A stretch of 64,000 nucleotides of DNA from Bacteroidales bacterium (lineage in GTDB: Bacteria; Bacteroidota; Bacteroidia; Bacteroidales; Marinilabiliaceae): assembly GCA_017960905.1 (NCBI GenBank), contig JAGCYH010000016.1, positions 1 to 64,000 on the forward strand, written 5' to 3'. Under the pieces are notes generated by a model. The model ran no database searches. It saw nothing but the letters and a program-made list of their open reading frames with translations, and had not been told where the DNA came from. Position numbers and translations under genes: made by a program. Positions 24,024-32,655 of this stretch are shown here, in pieces (the stretch's first letter is position 1; each line of letters starts with the position of its first letter).

Positions 24024-26657
24024 ATGAAAAAGTTTTTCAAATTCTTAGGCATCACCTTTGTGGTGATTATTGCACTTCTGATTGCAATACCGCTAATCTT
24101 CAGCGATGAAATTGAAGAATACGTGAAAAAAGAGATCAACGGCATGGTCGATGCGAAAGTCGACTACACCGACTTTTCGCTCTCAATTTTCAAGAGCTTC
24201 CCTGACGTACGAGCCGGTCTCGACGGTGTCTCGGTTGTGGGCAAAGGCCGCTTCGACGGCGACACACTCGCCTACATCGGTGCTTTCAGCGCCGATGTCG
24301 ATGTGATGAGCGTTATCAAAGGCGACTACAAAATCAACGCCATACTGCTCAACGACCTTATTTTCAATGGCATAGTGGCAGCCGACAGCGCAGTCAACTG
24401 GGACATAGTGATAGCCAACGACACCGTGCCGGTAGAGGAAGCGGCAGTGGACACTGCCGCTCAGCCGCTCAAACTGAATTTGAAAAAGGTATCGATCAAA
24501 AACGCAAACATCTCGTTTGTCGACTCGACGAGCAAGATGGCAGCCTACGTCAACAACCTCAACCTCGACTTGAAAGGCAAGATGTACGGCGACATGACCG
24601 ACCTGAAACTGAAACTCGACATCGAGGCCATCAATCTGCTGATGAACAACTTGAAGATGCTTCGCAACGCATCTGTCGATTTCGATGCCGACATAGAGGC
24701 CGACTTGGCCAACAACGAGTTCTCGTTCAAAGAGAACACGCTGAATTTCAGCGGTGTGCCTCTCGCCTTCAATGGTTCGGTGAAGCTCAACGAAGCCTCG
24801 ACACTGATAAAAATGTCGCTCGCGGCTAGCAAAACCGACTTCCGCACCATCTTGGCACTTGTGCCAAGCTACATAATGAAAGACGTTCCGGGCCTCAAAG
24901 CCGACGGTACGCTTGAGCTCTACGCCAAAGCCGACGGCGAATACATCGACATGGATCACATACCGAGCCTCGACGTAGCTTTCAAGATAAACAACGGCTC
25001 GATAAAATACCCCGACCTGCCTAAGTCGCTGCAAAACATCAACATAGACCTTACAGCAAAGAATCCGGGCGGCTCGGCCGACCAGACTGTCGTCGATATG
25101 AAGAAAATGCACTTCGAGCTTGGCGAGAATCCGTTCGACGTAACACTGAACCTCGTGAAACCGATGAGCAATCCGACATTCAAGACAACGGCAAACGGAA
25201 CCATCGACCTCAACTCGCTCAAAGAGGCTCTGCCGCTCGACAGCATGACTATCGGTGGTATTCTCAAAGCAAACCTGAGTGTGGCAACCGACATGCAATC
25301 GATTGAAAAAGAGAAATATGAGGACATTGAAGCCGACGGAACACTCGAGTTGAACAAATTCACCTTCGAAAGCAAAGACTTCACAAAGACCGTAGAAGTG
25401 CAGAACGCGAAACTCATCTTCTCGCCTAAATTCCTCGAGCTCAACCCGTTGGATGTAAAACTCGGCAAGAGCGACTTTGCCATTGCGGGCAAAGTAGAGC
25501 AGTACCTCTCGTACGTGCTCAACGACGGCACACTCAAAGGCAACGTGACGCTCAAATCCAACGTGATAGACTGCAACGAGCTTATGAATCTGACACCGTC
25601 GGACAGCTCACAGCCTGCAGCAGCCGCCGAAGAGGCGCCTGCCGAGTCGGGCGTGGTTGAGATACCGAAGAACATCGACTTCTCATTCTCGCCATCGATT
25701 AGCAATCTCTACTACGACCGTCTGACAGTGAACGACATAACCGGCAAAGTGGCTACGAAAGACGGTGTAGCGTCGCTCAACAATGTGAAAGTGAACATGT
25801 GCGACGGCTCTATATCGCTCAACGGCAAGTACAATCCGACAAATATTCAGAAACCGGCAATCGACATGCTCATCAACATGAGCAACGTGGATATCAACAA
25901 GTTGACCAATTCGTTCAGCACAATCGACAGCTTGCTGCCGATTGCGCAGAAAGCCCACGGCAAAGTGTCGATAGGCCTCGACATCGACTGCCTGCTCGAC
26001 GAAACGATGTCGCCTGTGATAAAGACCGTAAACGGCAACGGCACATTCAAATCGGACAACATACAGCTGAGCGAGTCGGACTTCCAGATGAAACTCTCGA
26101 AACTGCTCAACAACGACAAGTATGAGAATTTGTATTTGAAAGATTGTTCTTTCAAATACAAAATTGTCAATGGCGACATTGTAGTTGACCCATTCAACTT
26201 CAAGATGCTCAACAAGCAGACCACATTCTCGGGCAAGCAAGGCCTCGACCAGACAATGGACTACGTGATGAGCATTCCGGTAACGCGAGCTGAGGCAGTA
26301 AGCCTCATAGGCTCGAAACTGGGTTCGAAAATCAACACCGAAGGACCAGATATTCCGGTCGGAATATCAATTGGCGGCACGCTCACACAGCCGAAGCTCT
26401 CGCTCAACCTCGACGACGCCAAGAAGATGGTAGGCGAAACGGTGAAAGCAGCTGTTGAGGAGAAAGTGAACGAAGTGAAAGAAAAAGTACAGGAGAAAGT
26501 TGAAGAGAAAGTTGAAGAAGTGAAAGAGAAAGTAAAAGAAGAGGTGAAATCAAAAGTTGAGGATAAAATTTCGGACGAAATAAAGAACAACGAGCAGCTC
26601 AACGACGCCAAAGGCAAAGCCAAAGACGCGCTGAAAGGCTTGTTCAAGAAGAAATAG
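24024..26657 (+). CDS. AsmA-family envelope protein
   Basis: 877 residues. A single N-terminal transmembrane segment (about 7-27) is followed by a long beta-rich body with the AsmA N-terminal pattern (SIFKSFPDVRAGLDGVSV) and an AsmA-like C-terminal region (ISNLYYDRLTVNDITGKV, then FSFKYKIVNGDIVVDPF-like strands). Such proteins belong to the group of bridge-like envelope lipid carriers. The last 75 residues are a Lys/Glu/Val-rich coiled coil with repeated EKV and EVKEK units, unusual for the family. It closes the four-gene run that began at 20242. Confidence 0.85.
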   Translation: MKKFFKFLGITFVVIIALLIAIPLIFSDEIEEYVKKEINGMVDAKVDYTDFSLSIFKSFPDVRAGLDGVSVVGKGRFDGDTLAYIGAFSADVDVMSVIKGDYKINAILLNDLIFNGIVAADSAVNWDIVIANDTVPVEEAAVDTAAQPLKLNLKKVSIKNANISFVDSTSKMAAYVNNLNLDLKGKMYGDMTDLKLKLDIEAINLLMNNLKMLRNASVDFDADIEADLANNEFSFKENTLNFSGVPLAFNGSVKLNEASTLIKMSLAASKTDFRTILALVPSYIMKDVPGLKADGTLELYAKADGEYIDMDHIPSLDVAFKINNGSIKYPDLPKSLQNINIDLTAKNPGGSADQTVVDMKKMHFELGENPFDVTLNLVKPMSNPTFKTTANGTIDLNSLKEALPLDSMTIGGILKANLSVATDMQSIEKEKYEDIEADGTLELNKFTFESKDFTKTVEVQNAKLIFSPKFLELNPLDVKLGKSDFAIAGKVEQYLSYVLNDGTLKGNVTLKSNVIDCNELMNLTPSDSSQPAAAAEEAPAESGVVEIPKNIDFSFSPSISNLYYDRLTVNDITGKVATKDGVASLNNVKVNMCDGSISLNGKYNPTNIQKPAIDMLINMSNVDINKLTNSFSTIDSLLPIAQKAHGKVSIGLDIDCLLDETMSPVIKTVNGNGTFKSDNIQLSESDFQMKLSKLLNNDKYENLYLKDCSFKYKIVNGDIVVDPFNFKMLNKQTTFSGKQGLDQTMDYVMSIPVTRAEAVSLIGSKLGSKINTEGPDIPVGISIGGTLTQPKLSLNLDDAKKMVGETVKAAVEEKVNEVKEKVQEKVEEKVEEVKEKVKEEVKSKVEDKISDEIKNNEQLNDAKGKAKDALKGLFKKK

Positions 26658-26675
26658 AGACAACTGAGAAGTACT

Positions 26676-26714
26676 AATGGCGACAACTATTTATATAGTT
26701 GCCGCCATTTTTTT
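26676..26714 (+). terminator. Terminator of the CapA-to-AsmA unit
   Basis: AATGGCG plus CAACTA (26676-26689, one bulge) pairs with TAGTTG plus CGCCATT (26696-26709), then T7. Confidence 0.85.
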
Positions 26715-26748
26715 ATTAAAAAAAAAGACTTTTAAAAGAATTAATACG

Positions 26749-26756
26749 TATATTTG
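26749..26756 (+). promoter_or_regulatory. -7 promoter element of the SiaC-like pair
   Basis: TATATTTG, 24 bases before ATG 26781, just after the preceding terminator. Confidence 0.6.
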
Positions 26757-26780
26757 CATAATAATTTTTAGCAAAGGGAT

Positions 26781-27140
26781 ATGAATACACTCATACCAGG
26801 TTCAGACCGTACTCCAGCCATTTCGATGAAAGATGGCGTATTCTCAATAACCGGGCGCTCTTACATGGAGAATTCGGCGGAATTCTACGCTCCGATAAAA
26901 AAGCTTATTGAGGAATACCAAGGTCCGCTCAAAGTGGAGATAGGTCTTGACTTTTTCAACACGAGTAGTTCCAAATGTCTGATGGATCTGCTTTTTATCG
27001 TTGATAAAAAGTGTGTTACGGGCGGCGAATGCAAAATCAAATGGTCGTACAAGAGCGACGATGAGGACATGCGCGACGCTGCTGAAGAGTTCAAGGATTT
27101 GCTCAAACACGTCCCTGTAGAATTAGAAGAAATCGATTAA
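26781..27140 (+). CDS. SiaC-family (DUF1987) regulatory phosphoprotein, first copy
   Basis: 119 residues, full family length. Conserved features are TPAISMKDGVFSITGRSYME near 11-30, DFFNTSSSKC near 57-66 and a W.Y...DEDM stretch. In Pseudomonas the related SiaC is phosphorylated on a threonine, which as I recall lies in the NTSS motif, and its state controls a diguanylate cyclase. Here no kinase, phosphatase or cyclase gene is next to it. The neighbour is a second SiaC-like gene 12 bases downstream and, beyond it, a convergent chemoreceptor gene. Confidence 0.85.
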   Translation: MNTLIPGSDRTPAISMKDGVFSITGRSYMENSAEFYAPIKKLIEEYQGPLKVEIGLDFFNTSSSKCLMDLLFIVDKKCVTGGECKIKWSYKSDDEDMRDAAEEFKDLLKHVPVELEEID

Positions 27141-27152
27141 ATTATTACAAAT

Positions 27153-27512
27153 ATGGTCTTATCAGAACAATCGGAGAAATCGCCTGAAATAGTGCTCAAC
27201 GGCAATGAGTTGAGCATCATTGGCCGCTCGTTTATGAGCAACGCCTACGATTTTTACAAGAAAATTATCTCTTACATCTCTGATTTAGAGATAACTGACA
27301 TGAATGTAAACATCTGCATCGACTATTTCAACACCAGTAGTTCGAAGTGCATCTTGGAGCTTTTCCGCGTACTGGAGAAAAAAGGCGAAAAGGGTGCCAA
27401 GATAAAAATCACATGGGGTTTCTCGCCAAAATACTACGAGATGCTCGAAGCCGGCGAAGACTATCGCGACCTGCTGCACAACATTCAGTTTGAGATTGTC
27501 GAAGTGAATTGA
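27153..27512 (+). CDS. SiaC-family (DUF1987) regulatory phosphoprotein, second copy
   Basis: 119 residues. Clear paralogue of the upstream gene: ELSIIGRSFMSNAYDFY, then CIDYFNTSSSKCILEL near residues 50-65. The two copies keep the NTSSSK motif identical but differ widely elsewhere, so the duplication is old. They may form a heterodimer or answer to different kinases. Co-transcribed with the first copy (12-base gap) and ended by the hairpin at 27532. Confidence 0.85.
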   Translation: MVLSEQSEKSPEIVLNGNELSIIGRSFMSNAYDFYKKIISYISDLEITDMNVNICIDYFNTSSSKCILELFRVLEKKGEKGAKIKITWGFSPKYYEMLEAGEDYRDLLHNIQFEIVEVN

Positions 27513-27531
27513 TTTTTCACATACCTATATA

Positions 27532-27570
27532 AAAAACGCTGCCGCACCCAATGGTACGGCAGCGTTTTTA
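27532..27570. terminator. Bidirectional terminator between the SiaC-like pair and the chemoreceptor gene
   Basis: AAAAACGCTGCCG (27532-27544) pairs with CGGCAGCGTTTTT (27557-27569). Suitable for both convergent units. A second perfect hairpin, CCGTGCGGC-TAA-GCCGCACGG (27584-27604), without a T run, lies between it and the chemoreceptor stop. Confidence 0.85.
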
Positions 27571-27616
27571 GTTTGCAACGCGTCCGTGCGGCTAAGCCGC
27601 ACGGCATTTCTGCGCG

Positions 27617-29416
27617 TTAAATACCGTAGAACTCCGAGATGGCGTCCTGCAGAGCGTTCGACATATTTTTGAGTTTGTTGGTCTCGTAACTGATAGCATC
27701 GGCGCTGGCGGCGTTGCGCTGCGTAACGTCGTTGAGCTGGCGCATGGCGTCGTTGATCTGGTCGATGCTCATCACCTGTTCGTTCGACGCAAGCGAAATG
27801 CTCATGACAAGTTTCGCGGTGCGCTGTATTTCCGGCGTAATCTCGGCAATCATCTTCATCGCGTCGTTGGCCGTCTTGTATGTCTTGTTCGACGATTCGG
27901 AAATGCCGTTGGCAATTTCCTGAGTCTTGTTGGCGAGGTTGCGCACAGCGTTGGCCACCACAGCGAAGCCTTTGCCTTCGCTGCCTGCGCGTGCCGCCTC
28001 TACGTTGGCGTTGAGCGCCAGAATGTTGGTCTGCGTGGCTATGCTGTTGATAGCCGAAATCTTACGGATAATGTCGGCCACATATTCGTTGGCGCGTTCC
28101 GAAACCTCCTTACTCTGCATGATGGTTTCGGAAGTATGCGTGGCAATAAGACCTGTGTCGTGCGACTCGGCTGCGGCGTGGCGGATATTCTCTGAGATTT
28201 TCTCCATCGAAGCGGCAACTTCCTCAGCAGCAGTAGCTTGCTCGCTTGCACCTTCGGCAAGGCCTGCCGCGCCGTTTTTGAGGCTCTGGCAGCTTTCGTT
28301 GAGCGTTTGCGAGCTCTCTTTTATCTGCAGTACGATGCGACGCAAGTTGGCCACCATCCTGTTGAGCGATATTTGCAAGCGCCCGATTTCGTCGTTTACT
28401 CGCTCGCCGTCCTTAGCGCCCGTCTCAAACTCAACCGACAAGTCGCCGGCGGCCAAACCTTCGGTTTGGACGATACAGCTGTTGATAGGCAGGATAATTG
28501 CGCGCGAGAGCAGGAATATAGTCACGAGCGAAATTATGATGACCAAAATAGAAACGACAAGAGTAACATCGGTGAGCACAACGATGAACTTCGAGGTGCG
28601 GTCGCCTAAGGCCGAGATGAGGTCGAGGCCCACATCGGCGGCCGATTTAATTTCACAACTCAAATCACCGCCTATTTCGCGGTGCTTGAGCTCAGCTATT
28701 TTGCACTGTCGCATTGTTCCGAAGAACATATTCATAGTTTCGCAGGCAGTAGAATAATCGTCCTGAATCGACGCAGGCAAGCCTGCGTCGTCGGCAGCGA
28801 GCGAGAGTTCCTTTACTTGCTGAGCCAGCGACTCTATGTTGCGGAAAGCGCGGCCGTTAATCATAGAGCACAACTCACCATATAAATAATAGTATTTGCG
28901 AGTAGCGGTATACTCCACCGCGTCGGCTTCGGCCAGGCGGTTATGCGCCTGGCGCAAAGCGCTGAAACGCTCATCGGCGGCCTCCTGCATTTCGAAATAG
29001 TTTGAGGCGGCATCGTTGTATTGCCTGATGAGATTTCCAATATACTCAATGTCAATACCATTCTGCAAAAGCACGTCGCGGTCGTCTTGTGTCAGTTCGG
29101 CGAACTCGTTGTACTGTCGGAGCAAATGCCCTATATTATCTCTCGACTTGTTGGCGTAGAAGACGTCGAAACTGCGGTCGAAGAGATCCATATCGTATTC
29201 TATCTGATTCCAGAGCCTTTGCAGCTGCGAAGCGGCGTTGGCTGTAGGAATATATGAATTAGCAAGGCGATACTGGTCGCCTTTCTGCTTGAACAACAGG
29301 ATACACGTGATTATCCCTTGAATGACAATCAGACCAATGACAATACCGAAACCTATACCTAATTTCTGTCGGATAGACTTTCTCGAGAACCAATCGAATT
29401 TCATACTTTTATTCAT
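27617..29416 (-). CDS. Methyl-accepting chemotaxis protein (transmembrane chemoreceptor)
   Basis: 599 residues from ATG 29416 (MNKSMKF); ATG 29404 is an alternative, and a TTG at 29431 is less likely. Transmembrane helices at about 20-43 and 277-308 enclose a periplasmic helical region (four-helix-bundle type). A HAMP domain follows (about 305-360), then the signalling coiled coil whose tip reads TQTNILALNANVEAARAG near 455-475, continuing GKGFAVVANAVR. The tip contacts CheA/CheW in classical systems. No che or flagellar gene is in this window, and this order usually lacks flagella, so the output may be non-classical. It is divergent from a sugar-binding lipoprotein gene and convergent with two SiaC-like genes. 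Confidence 0.93.
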   Translation of the reverse strand: MNKSMKFDWFSRKSIRQKLGIGFGIVIGLIVIQGIITCILLFKQKGDQYRLANSYIPTANAASQLQRLWNQIEYDMDLFDRSFDVFYANKSRDNIGHLLRQYNEFAELTQDDRDVLLQNGIDIEYIGNLIRQYNDAASNYFEMQEAADERFSALRQAHNRLAEADAVEYTATRKYYYLYGELCSMINGRAFRNIESLAQQVKELSLAADDAGLPASIQDDYSTACETMNMFFGTMRQCKIAELKHREIGGDLSCEIKSAADVGLDLISALGDRTSKFIVVLTDVTLVVSILVIIISLVTIFLLSRAIILPINSCIVQTEGLAAGDLSVEFETGAKDGERVNDEIGRLQISLNRMVANLRRIVLQIKESSQTLNESCQSLKNGAAGLAEGASEQATAAEEVAASMEKISENIRHAAAESHDTGLIATHTSETIMQSKEVSERANEYVADIIRKISAINSIATQTNILALNANVEAARAGSEGKGFAVVANAVRNLANKTQEIANGISESSNKTYKTANDAMKMIAEITPEIQRTAKLVMSISLASNEQVMSIDQINDAMRQLNDVTQRNAASADAISYETNKLKNMSNALQDAISEFYGI

Positions 29417-29513
29417 TTTATCGAATGTCAAATCTCATAAAAATAGCTGACATCAGCAACGATTTTGTCGTTTTTTTTCAAAAAAAGGCGCTTTTTTTTT
29501 CATTTGCGGCCAG

Positions 29514-29572
29514 TTTTGGGTGCGGAAACGCCCTTTGGGGCGTTTTTCGCACCACAAAAAACGATTTTTTTT
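29514..29572 (+). terminator. Terminator-like hairpin in the divergent region ahead of the sugar-binding lipoprotein
   Basis: GGTGCG and AAACGCCC (29519-29533) pair with GGGCGTTT and CGCACC (29538-29553), extended by flanking T/A pairs, then a run of eight T (about 29564-29571). Both neighbouring genes start away from this region, so a plus-strand terminator here must act in a leader or end a small RNA. The rest of 29417-29635 is A/T homopolymer-rich with no gene seen. Confidence 0.6.
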
Positions 29573-29635
29573 GGTTGTCGGGCAACAACCGACAGATATT
29601 TTAATTATTTTTACACACGTTTAAAAGCAAAAACT

Positions 29636-30649
29636 ATGAACAGATTTTTTGTTTCTGCACTGGCAATGTTAACTGCGGCGCTGACATTAGTGTCGTGCTC
29701 AAGCGGCAAAAGCGACGAGAAAGAAGTTGCAGTGCTGATACCATCGGATATAACGCGATTTGTGAATATGGCGGAGGTCATGAAATCGAAATTGGCCTCG
29801 AAGGGCTATAAATGCCGCATTTACAATGCGAAAGGCAACGAGACGACACAGATGGCACAGGCCGACACCGCGATAATGCGCGGTGCGAAATGCATCTGCA
29901 TAAGTGCCGTCAACGGCAACACGGCCGCATCGATAGTACGCCTTTGCCACAACAACGACGTGCCCATTTTTGCCTACAACCGACTTGTAAACAACTGCGA
30001 CTTGGATTGCTTCGTGGCCGGCGACGTGGAGAAATTGGCAAAAATGATGTTTGAGACTGCCCACCAGAAAAAGCCACGCGGCAATTACTACATCATCTGC
30101 GGTGACCGCTTCGACCTCAACGGTGAGAAACTGAGGAAGAATCTCGACAAACTCATAGACCCGTTTGTGTCGATGGGCGACATCAACTTGATATACAGGA
30201 CATACGTAGAGAATTGGGACCCGAAAATGGCGGCACGTGAGATACGTCAGGCAATCAACTTGTCGGGCAAGAAGCCCGACGCCGTGCTGGCCGGCTACGA
30301 CGGCATGGCACGCGCCATATCTGACGAGTTGGAACAACTCTATGGTTCGGTCGATGGCATAGCTATTACCGGGCAAGATGCTGAATTAGAATCGATTAAA
30401 TACATACTCGACGACCGTCAGACAATGACAGCGTACCACCCGACCAACGAAGAGGCCGAGACATGCGTAAGCGTGGCCATCAGCCTTGCCGAAGGCAAGG
30501 CTGTCAAAGGACTGACAAGCACTACATTCAACGGCACCAACAATGTCCCGACAATAAATGTGTCGTCGATTCTGATTGACAAAGACAACATCGAGAGTCT
30601 GCTCGTGAACAAATACAAGGTATATAAGAAAAGCGAGATATACGATTGA
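29636..30649 (+). CDS. Periplasmic sugar-binding lipoprotein (XylF/RbsB-like)
   Basis: 337 residues from ATG 29636 (MNRFFVSALAML). A longer reading from 29465 runs through the hairpin and is discarded. A lipoprotein signal ends in LVSC (lipobox). The body is a type I periplasmic-binding fold: VAVLIPSDITRF, then CICISAVNGNTAASIV near 83-98 and IFAYNRLV, the region that contacts the sugar in D-xylose-binding protein. No ABC transporter genes are adjacent, so transport is unlikely to be its job here. The divergent neighbour is a chemoreceptor, so a role as a ligand-presenting sensor partner is a reasonable inference. Confidence 0.8.
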   Translation: MNRFFVSALAMLTAALTLVSCSSGKSDEKEVAVLIPSDITRFVNMAEVMKSKLASKGYKCRIYNAKGNETTQMAQADTAIMRGAKCICISAVNGNTAASIVRLCHNNDVPIFAYNRLVNNCDLDCFVAGDVEKLAKMMFETAHQKKPRGNYYIICGDRFDLNGEKLRKNLDKLIDPFVSMGDINLIYRTYVENWDPKMAAREIRQAINLSGKKPDAVLAGYDGMARAISDELEQLYGSVDGIAITGQDAELESIKYILDDRQTMTAYHPTNEEAETCVSVAISLAEGKAVKGLTSTTFNGTNNVPTINVSSILIDKDNIESLLVNKYKVYKKSEIYD

Positions 30650-30685
30650 TGGCCTCCCATCGTCGTACTCAGAGACAAAAAAAAG

Positions 30686-30722
30686 AAAGCCGTTACAAAC
30701 AATGTTTGTAACGGCTTTTTAT
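30686..30722. terminator. Bidirectional terminator between the sugar-binding lipoprotein and trpB2
   Basis: AAAGCCGTTACAAAC (30686-30700) pairs perfectly with GTTTGTAACGGCTTT (30704-30718), flanked by A and T runs, so it serves both convergent genes. Confidence 0.9.
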
Positions 30723-30738
30723 TTGACAATCAATAGTA

Positions 30739-32103
30739 TCAGATTATCTTTTCGAGTTTTGAAGTAGTCTTGTCGATCTCCTCCTGCGGCAATTCGAAGT
30801 TGGTGAGGTCGCCCGCCAGATACTGGTCGTAAGCGGTCATATCGATAAGGCCGTGCCCCGAAAGGTTGAAGAGGATAGTTTTCTGCTTGCCCTCCTCTTT
30901 GCACTTATTCGCTTCGCGAATAGTGGCCGCAATGGCGTGAGCCGACTCAGGTGCCGGAATGATGCCTTCGGCCTGTGCGAAGAGCTCGGCAGCCTTGAAC
31001 GATTCAAGCTGCGGGATATCGACGCCGTGCATATAATTGTCCTTAATGAGCTGGCTGACAATAGTTCCGGCGCCATGGTAACGCAAACCGCCGGCGTGAA
31101 TGTGAGCCGGTGCGAACTCATGACCGAGGGTGAACATAGGCAGCAGCGGTGTGTAGCCAACCTCGTCGCCGAAGTCGTACTGGAAGACGCCGCGGGTAAG
31201 TTTAGGGCAAGCCGATGGTTCGGCGGCGATGAACTCAGTCTTTTTGCCGTCGAGGATATTGTGGCGCATGAACGGGAACGAGAGACCGCCGAAGTTAGAA
31301 CCGCCGCCGAAGCAAGCGATGATAGTGTCGGGGTATTCGCCGGCCATTTCCATTTGCTTTTCGGCTTCGAGACCGATGACCGTCTGATGGAGCGACACGT
31401 GGTTGAGCACACTGCCGAGCACGTATTTGCAGTTTGGCGTGTTGAGCGCAAGCTCAACAGCCTCAGAGATGGCAGTACCCAGACTGCCCTGATAAGTAGG
31501 GTTGGCAGTGAGAATGTCCTTACCAGCGCGTGTGCCGAGACTAGGCGAGGCAACAACCTGAGCGCCAAACGTTTGCATAATCAGTCGGCGGTATGGCTTC
31601 TGGTTGTAGCTGACCTTAACCATGAACACCGCAAGTTCGAGGCCGAACACTTTGGCAGCGTACGAGAGAGCAGCGCCCCACTGGCCTGCGCCAGTTTCGG
31701 TAGTGATGTTGGTAACGCCCTCTTTTTTGCAATAATAGGCCTGAGCCAAAGCCGAGTTTAGCTTGTGTGAGCCGACAGGGCTCACACTTTCGTTCTTGAA
31801 ATAGATGTGAGCCGGAGTGTCGAGGGCTTTTTCGAGGCCATAGGCACGTACGAGCGGTGTCGAACGGTAGTTTTTGTACTGATTGCGAACCTCCTCGGGA
31901 ATGTCAATCCACTTGTCGGTAGAGTTGAGTTCCTGCTCGGCGCAAGCGCGGCAGAAGATAGGCGTCATCTCATCAACCGTAAGGGGCTTTTTTGTGCCCG
32001 GGTTGAGAATAGGCAGCGGCTTGTTTTTCATATCAGCCACAATGTTGTACCACTGAGTCGGTATTTCGCTCTCGGGTAGAATGAATCTTTTTTGTTTCTC
32101 CAT
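30739..32103 (-). CDS. trpB: Tryptophan synthase beta chain-like enzyme, TrpB2 type
   Basis: 454 residues, the long TrpB2 form. Diagnostic features: RSTPLVRAYGLEK, then VSPVGSHKLNSA with the PLP lysine near residue 115, TETGAGQWGAAL, and the glycine loop CFGGGSNFGGL. It joins indole and serine to give tryptophan. TrpB2 often acts without TrpA and may salvage indole. No trpA or other trp gene is adjacent. The gene is preceded by a complete tryptophan attenuator, which is strong evidence that its expression answers to tryptophan supply. Confidence 0.95.
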   Translation of the reverse strand: MEKQKRFILPESEIPTQWYNIVADMKNKPLPILNPGTKKPLTVDEMTPIFCRACAEQELNSTDKWIDIPEEVRNQYKNYRSTPLVRAYGLEKALDTPAHIYFKNESVSPVGSHKLNSALAQAYYCKKEGVTNITTETGAGQWGAALSYAAKVFGLELAVFMVKVSYNQKPYRRLIMQTFGAQVVASPSLGTRAGKDILTANPTYQGSLGTAISEAVELALNTPNCKYVLGSVLNHVSLHQTVIGLEAEKQMEMAGEYPDTIIACFGGGSNFGGLSFPFMRHNILDGKKTEFIAAEPSACPKLTRGVFQYDFGDEVGYTPLLPMFTLGHEFAPAHIHAGGLRYHGAGTIVSQLIKDNYMHGVDIPQLESFKAAELFAQAEGIIPAPESAHAIAATIREANKCKEEGKQKTILFNLSGHGLIDMTAYDQYLAGDLTNFELPQEEIDKTTSKLEKII

Positions 32104-32151
32104 AATAAGATACTTTATAATATATTAATAATCTATATTCCATTCGGTCAT

Positions 32152-32188
32152 AAAAAAACCGCAGGCCTCAAGGGACTGCGGTTTTTTT
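32152..32188 (-). promoter_or_regulatory. trp attenuator: terminator with competing antiterminator
   Basis: On the minus strand CCGCAG (32164-32159 and complement 32181-32176) forms a G/C stem with an 11-base loop between A7 and T7 runs, a terminator 49 bases before trpB2. The leader segment 32217-32206 can pair over 12 bp (two or three G-U) with 32169-32180, which contains the 5' arm of the terminator, so the two structures exclude each other. Confidence 0.85.
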
Positions 32189-32217
32189 GACAAACACAAA
32201 CAGAGCACAATCCCTTG

Positions 32218-32265
32218 TTACGAAAGGATTTGCCACCACCACCAATATTTGTTTGTATTTGTCAT
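32218..32265 (-). CDS. trp leader peptide with four consecutive tryptophans
   Basis: 15 residues, MTNTNKYWWWWQILS, from ATG 32265 to TAA 32220-32218. Four tandem TGG codons (32244-32233) are the tryptophan sensor. A ribosome stalled there leaves 32217-32206 free to form the antiterminator. A ribosome that reaches the stop codon, right next to that segment, covers it and lets the terminator form. The layout matches classical enterobacterial trp attenuation. A related leader class has been described in Bacteroidota as the Bacteroid-trp RNA. I infer this is a member. Confidence 0.88.
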   Translation of the reverse strand: MTNTNKYWWWWQILS

Positions 32266-32294
32266 AACATGAAACGCTTTCTATTTTTCAATTG

Positions 32295-32325
32295 CAAAGG
32301 AATAGATTAATTTTTAAAAAACAAA
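32295..32325 (-). promoter_or_regulatory. Promoter of the trp leader and trpB2
   Basis: Minus-strand TTTG (32325-32322) and TTCCTTTG (32302-32295) are 19 bases apart, a near-consensus Bacteroidota promoter. Transcription would start about 25 bases before the leader peptide. Confidence 0.7.
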
Positions 32326-32354
32326 CAGAAACGGATATTTTTTTTCGCAAGGAC

Positions 32355-32386
32355 AAAAAAAAATCCGCTGACATAATCAACGGATT
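32355..32386 (-). terminator. Terminator of the peptide transporter unit
   Basis: AATCCG and TGA (32362-32371) pair with TCA and CGGATT (32377-32386) with one mismatch. On the minus strand a run of nine T follows. It lies about 270 bases after the transporter stop and just before the trp promoter. The stretch 32387-32655 between is AT-rich and shows no gene, apart from a small hairpin near 32617-32636. Confidence 0.75.
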
Positions 32387-32655
32387 GGAATTCATTATAT
32401 ATAATTGTTTGGGAAGATTTAAGTGTGTGTATTCTTCGTTAATTTTTACAATGCAAAAATACACTGACATCTACCCTAACCCATTGAAAATAACAATCAA
32501 TTTATATAATTATCGGACTAAAATGAGGCTCAAAAAATTGTACAATTCGGTCATTTGTCAACAGTAAACTATTGATAATCAACACTAACATCGTTCTATT
32601 CAAATTATACAATTGGCTTTTCGCGATGCGAAAAAAAGACTTTTTTCCGACGGAA

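Noticed and set aside
24183-25298. 371-codon minus frame opposite the AsmA gene
   Set aside because: Cys/His/Val-rich shadow translation with no family features.
29465-29635. 57-codon extension of the sugar-binding lipoprotein
   Set aside because: It would translate the A/T tracts and the hairpin and bury the lipoprotein signal. ATG 29636 begins the signal directly.
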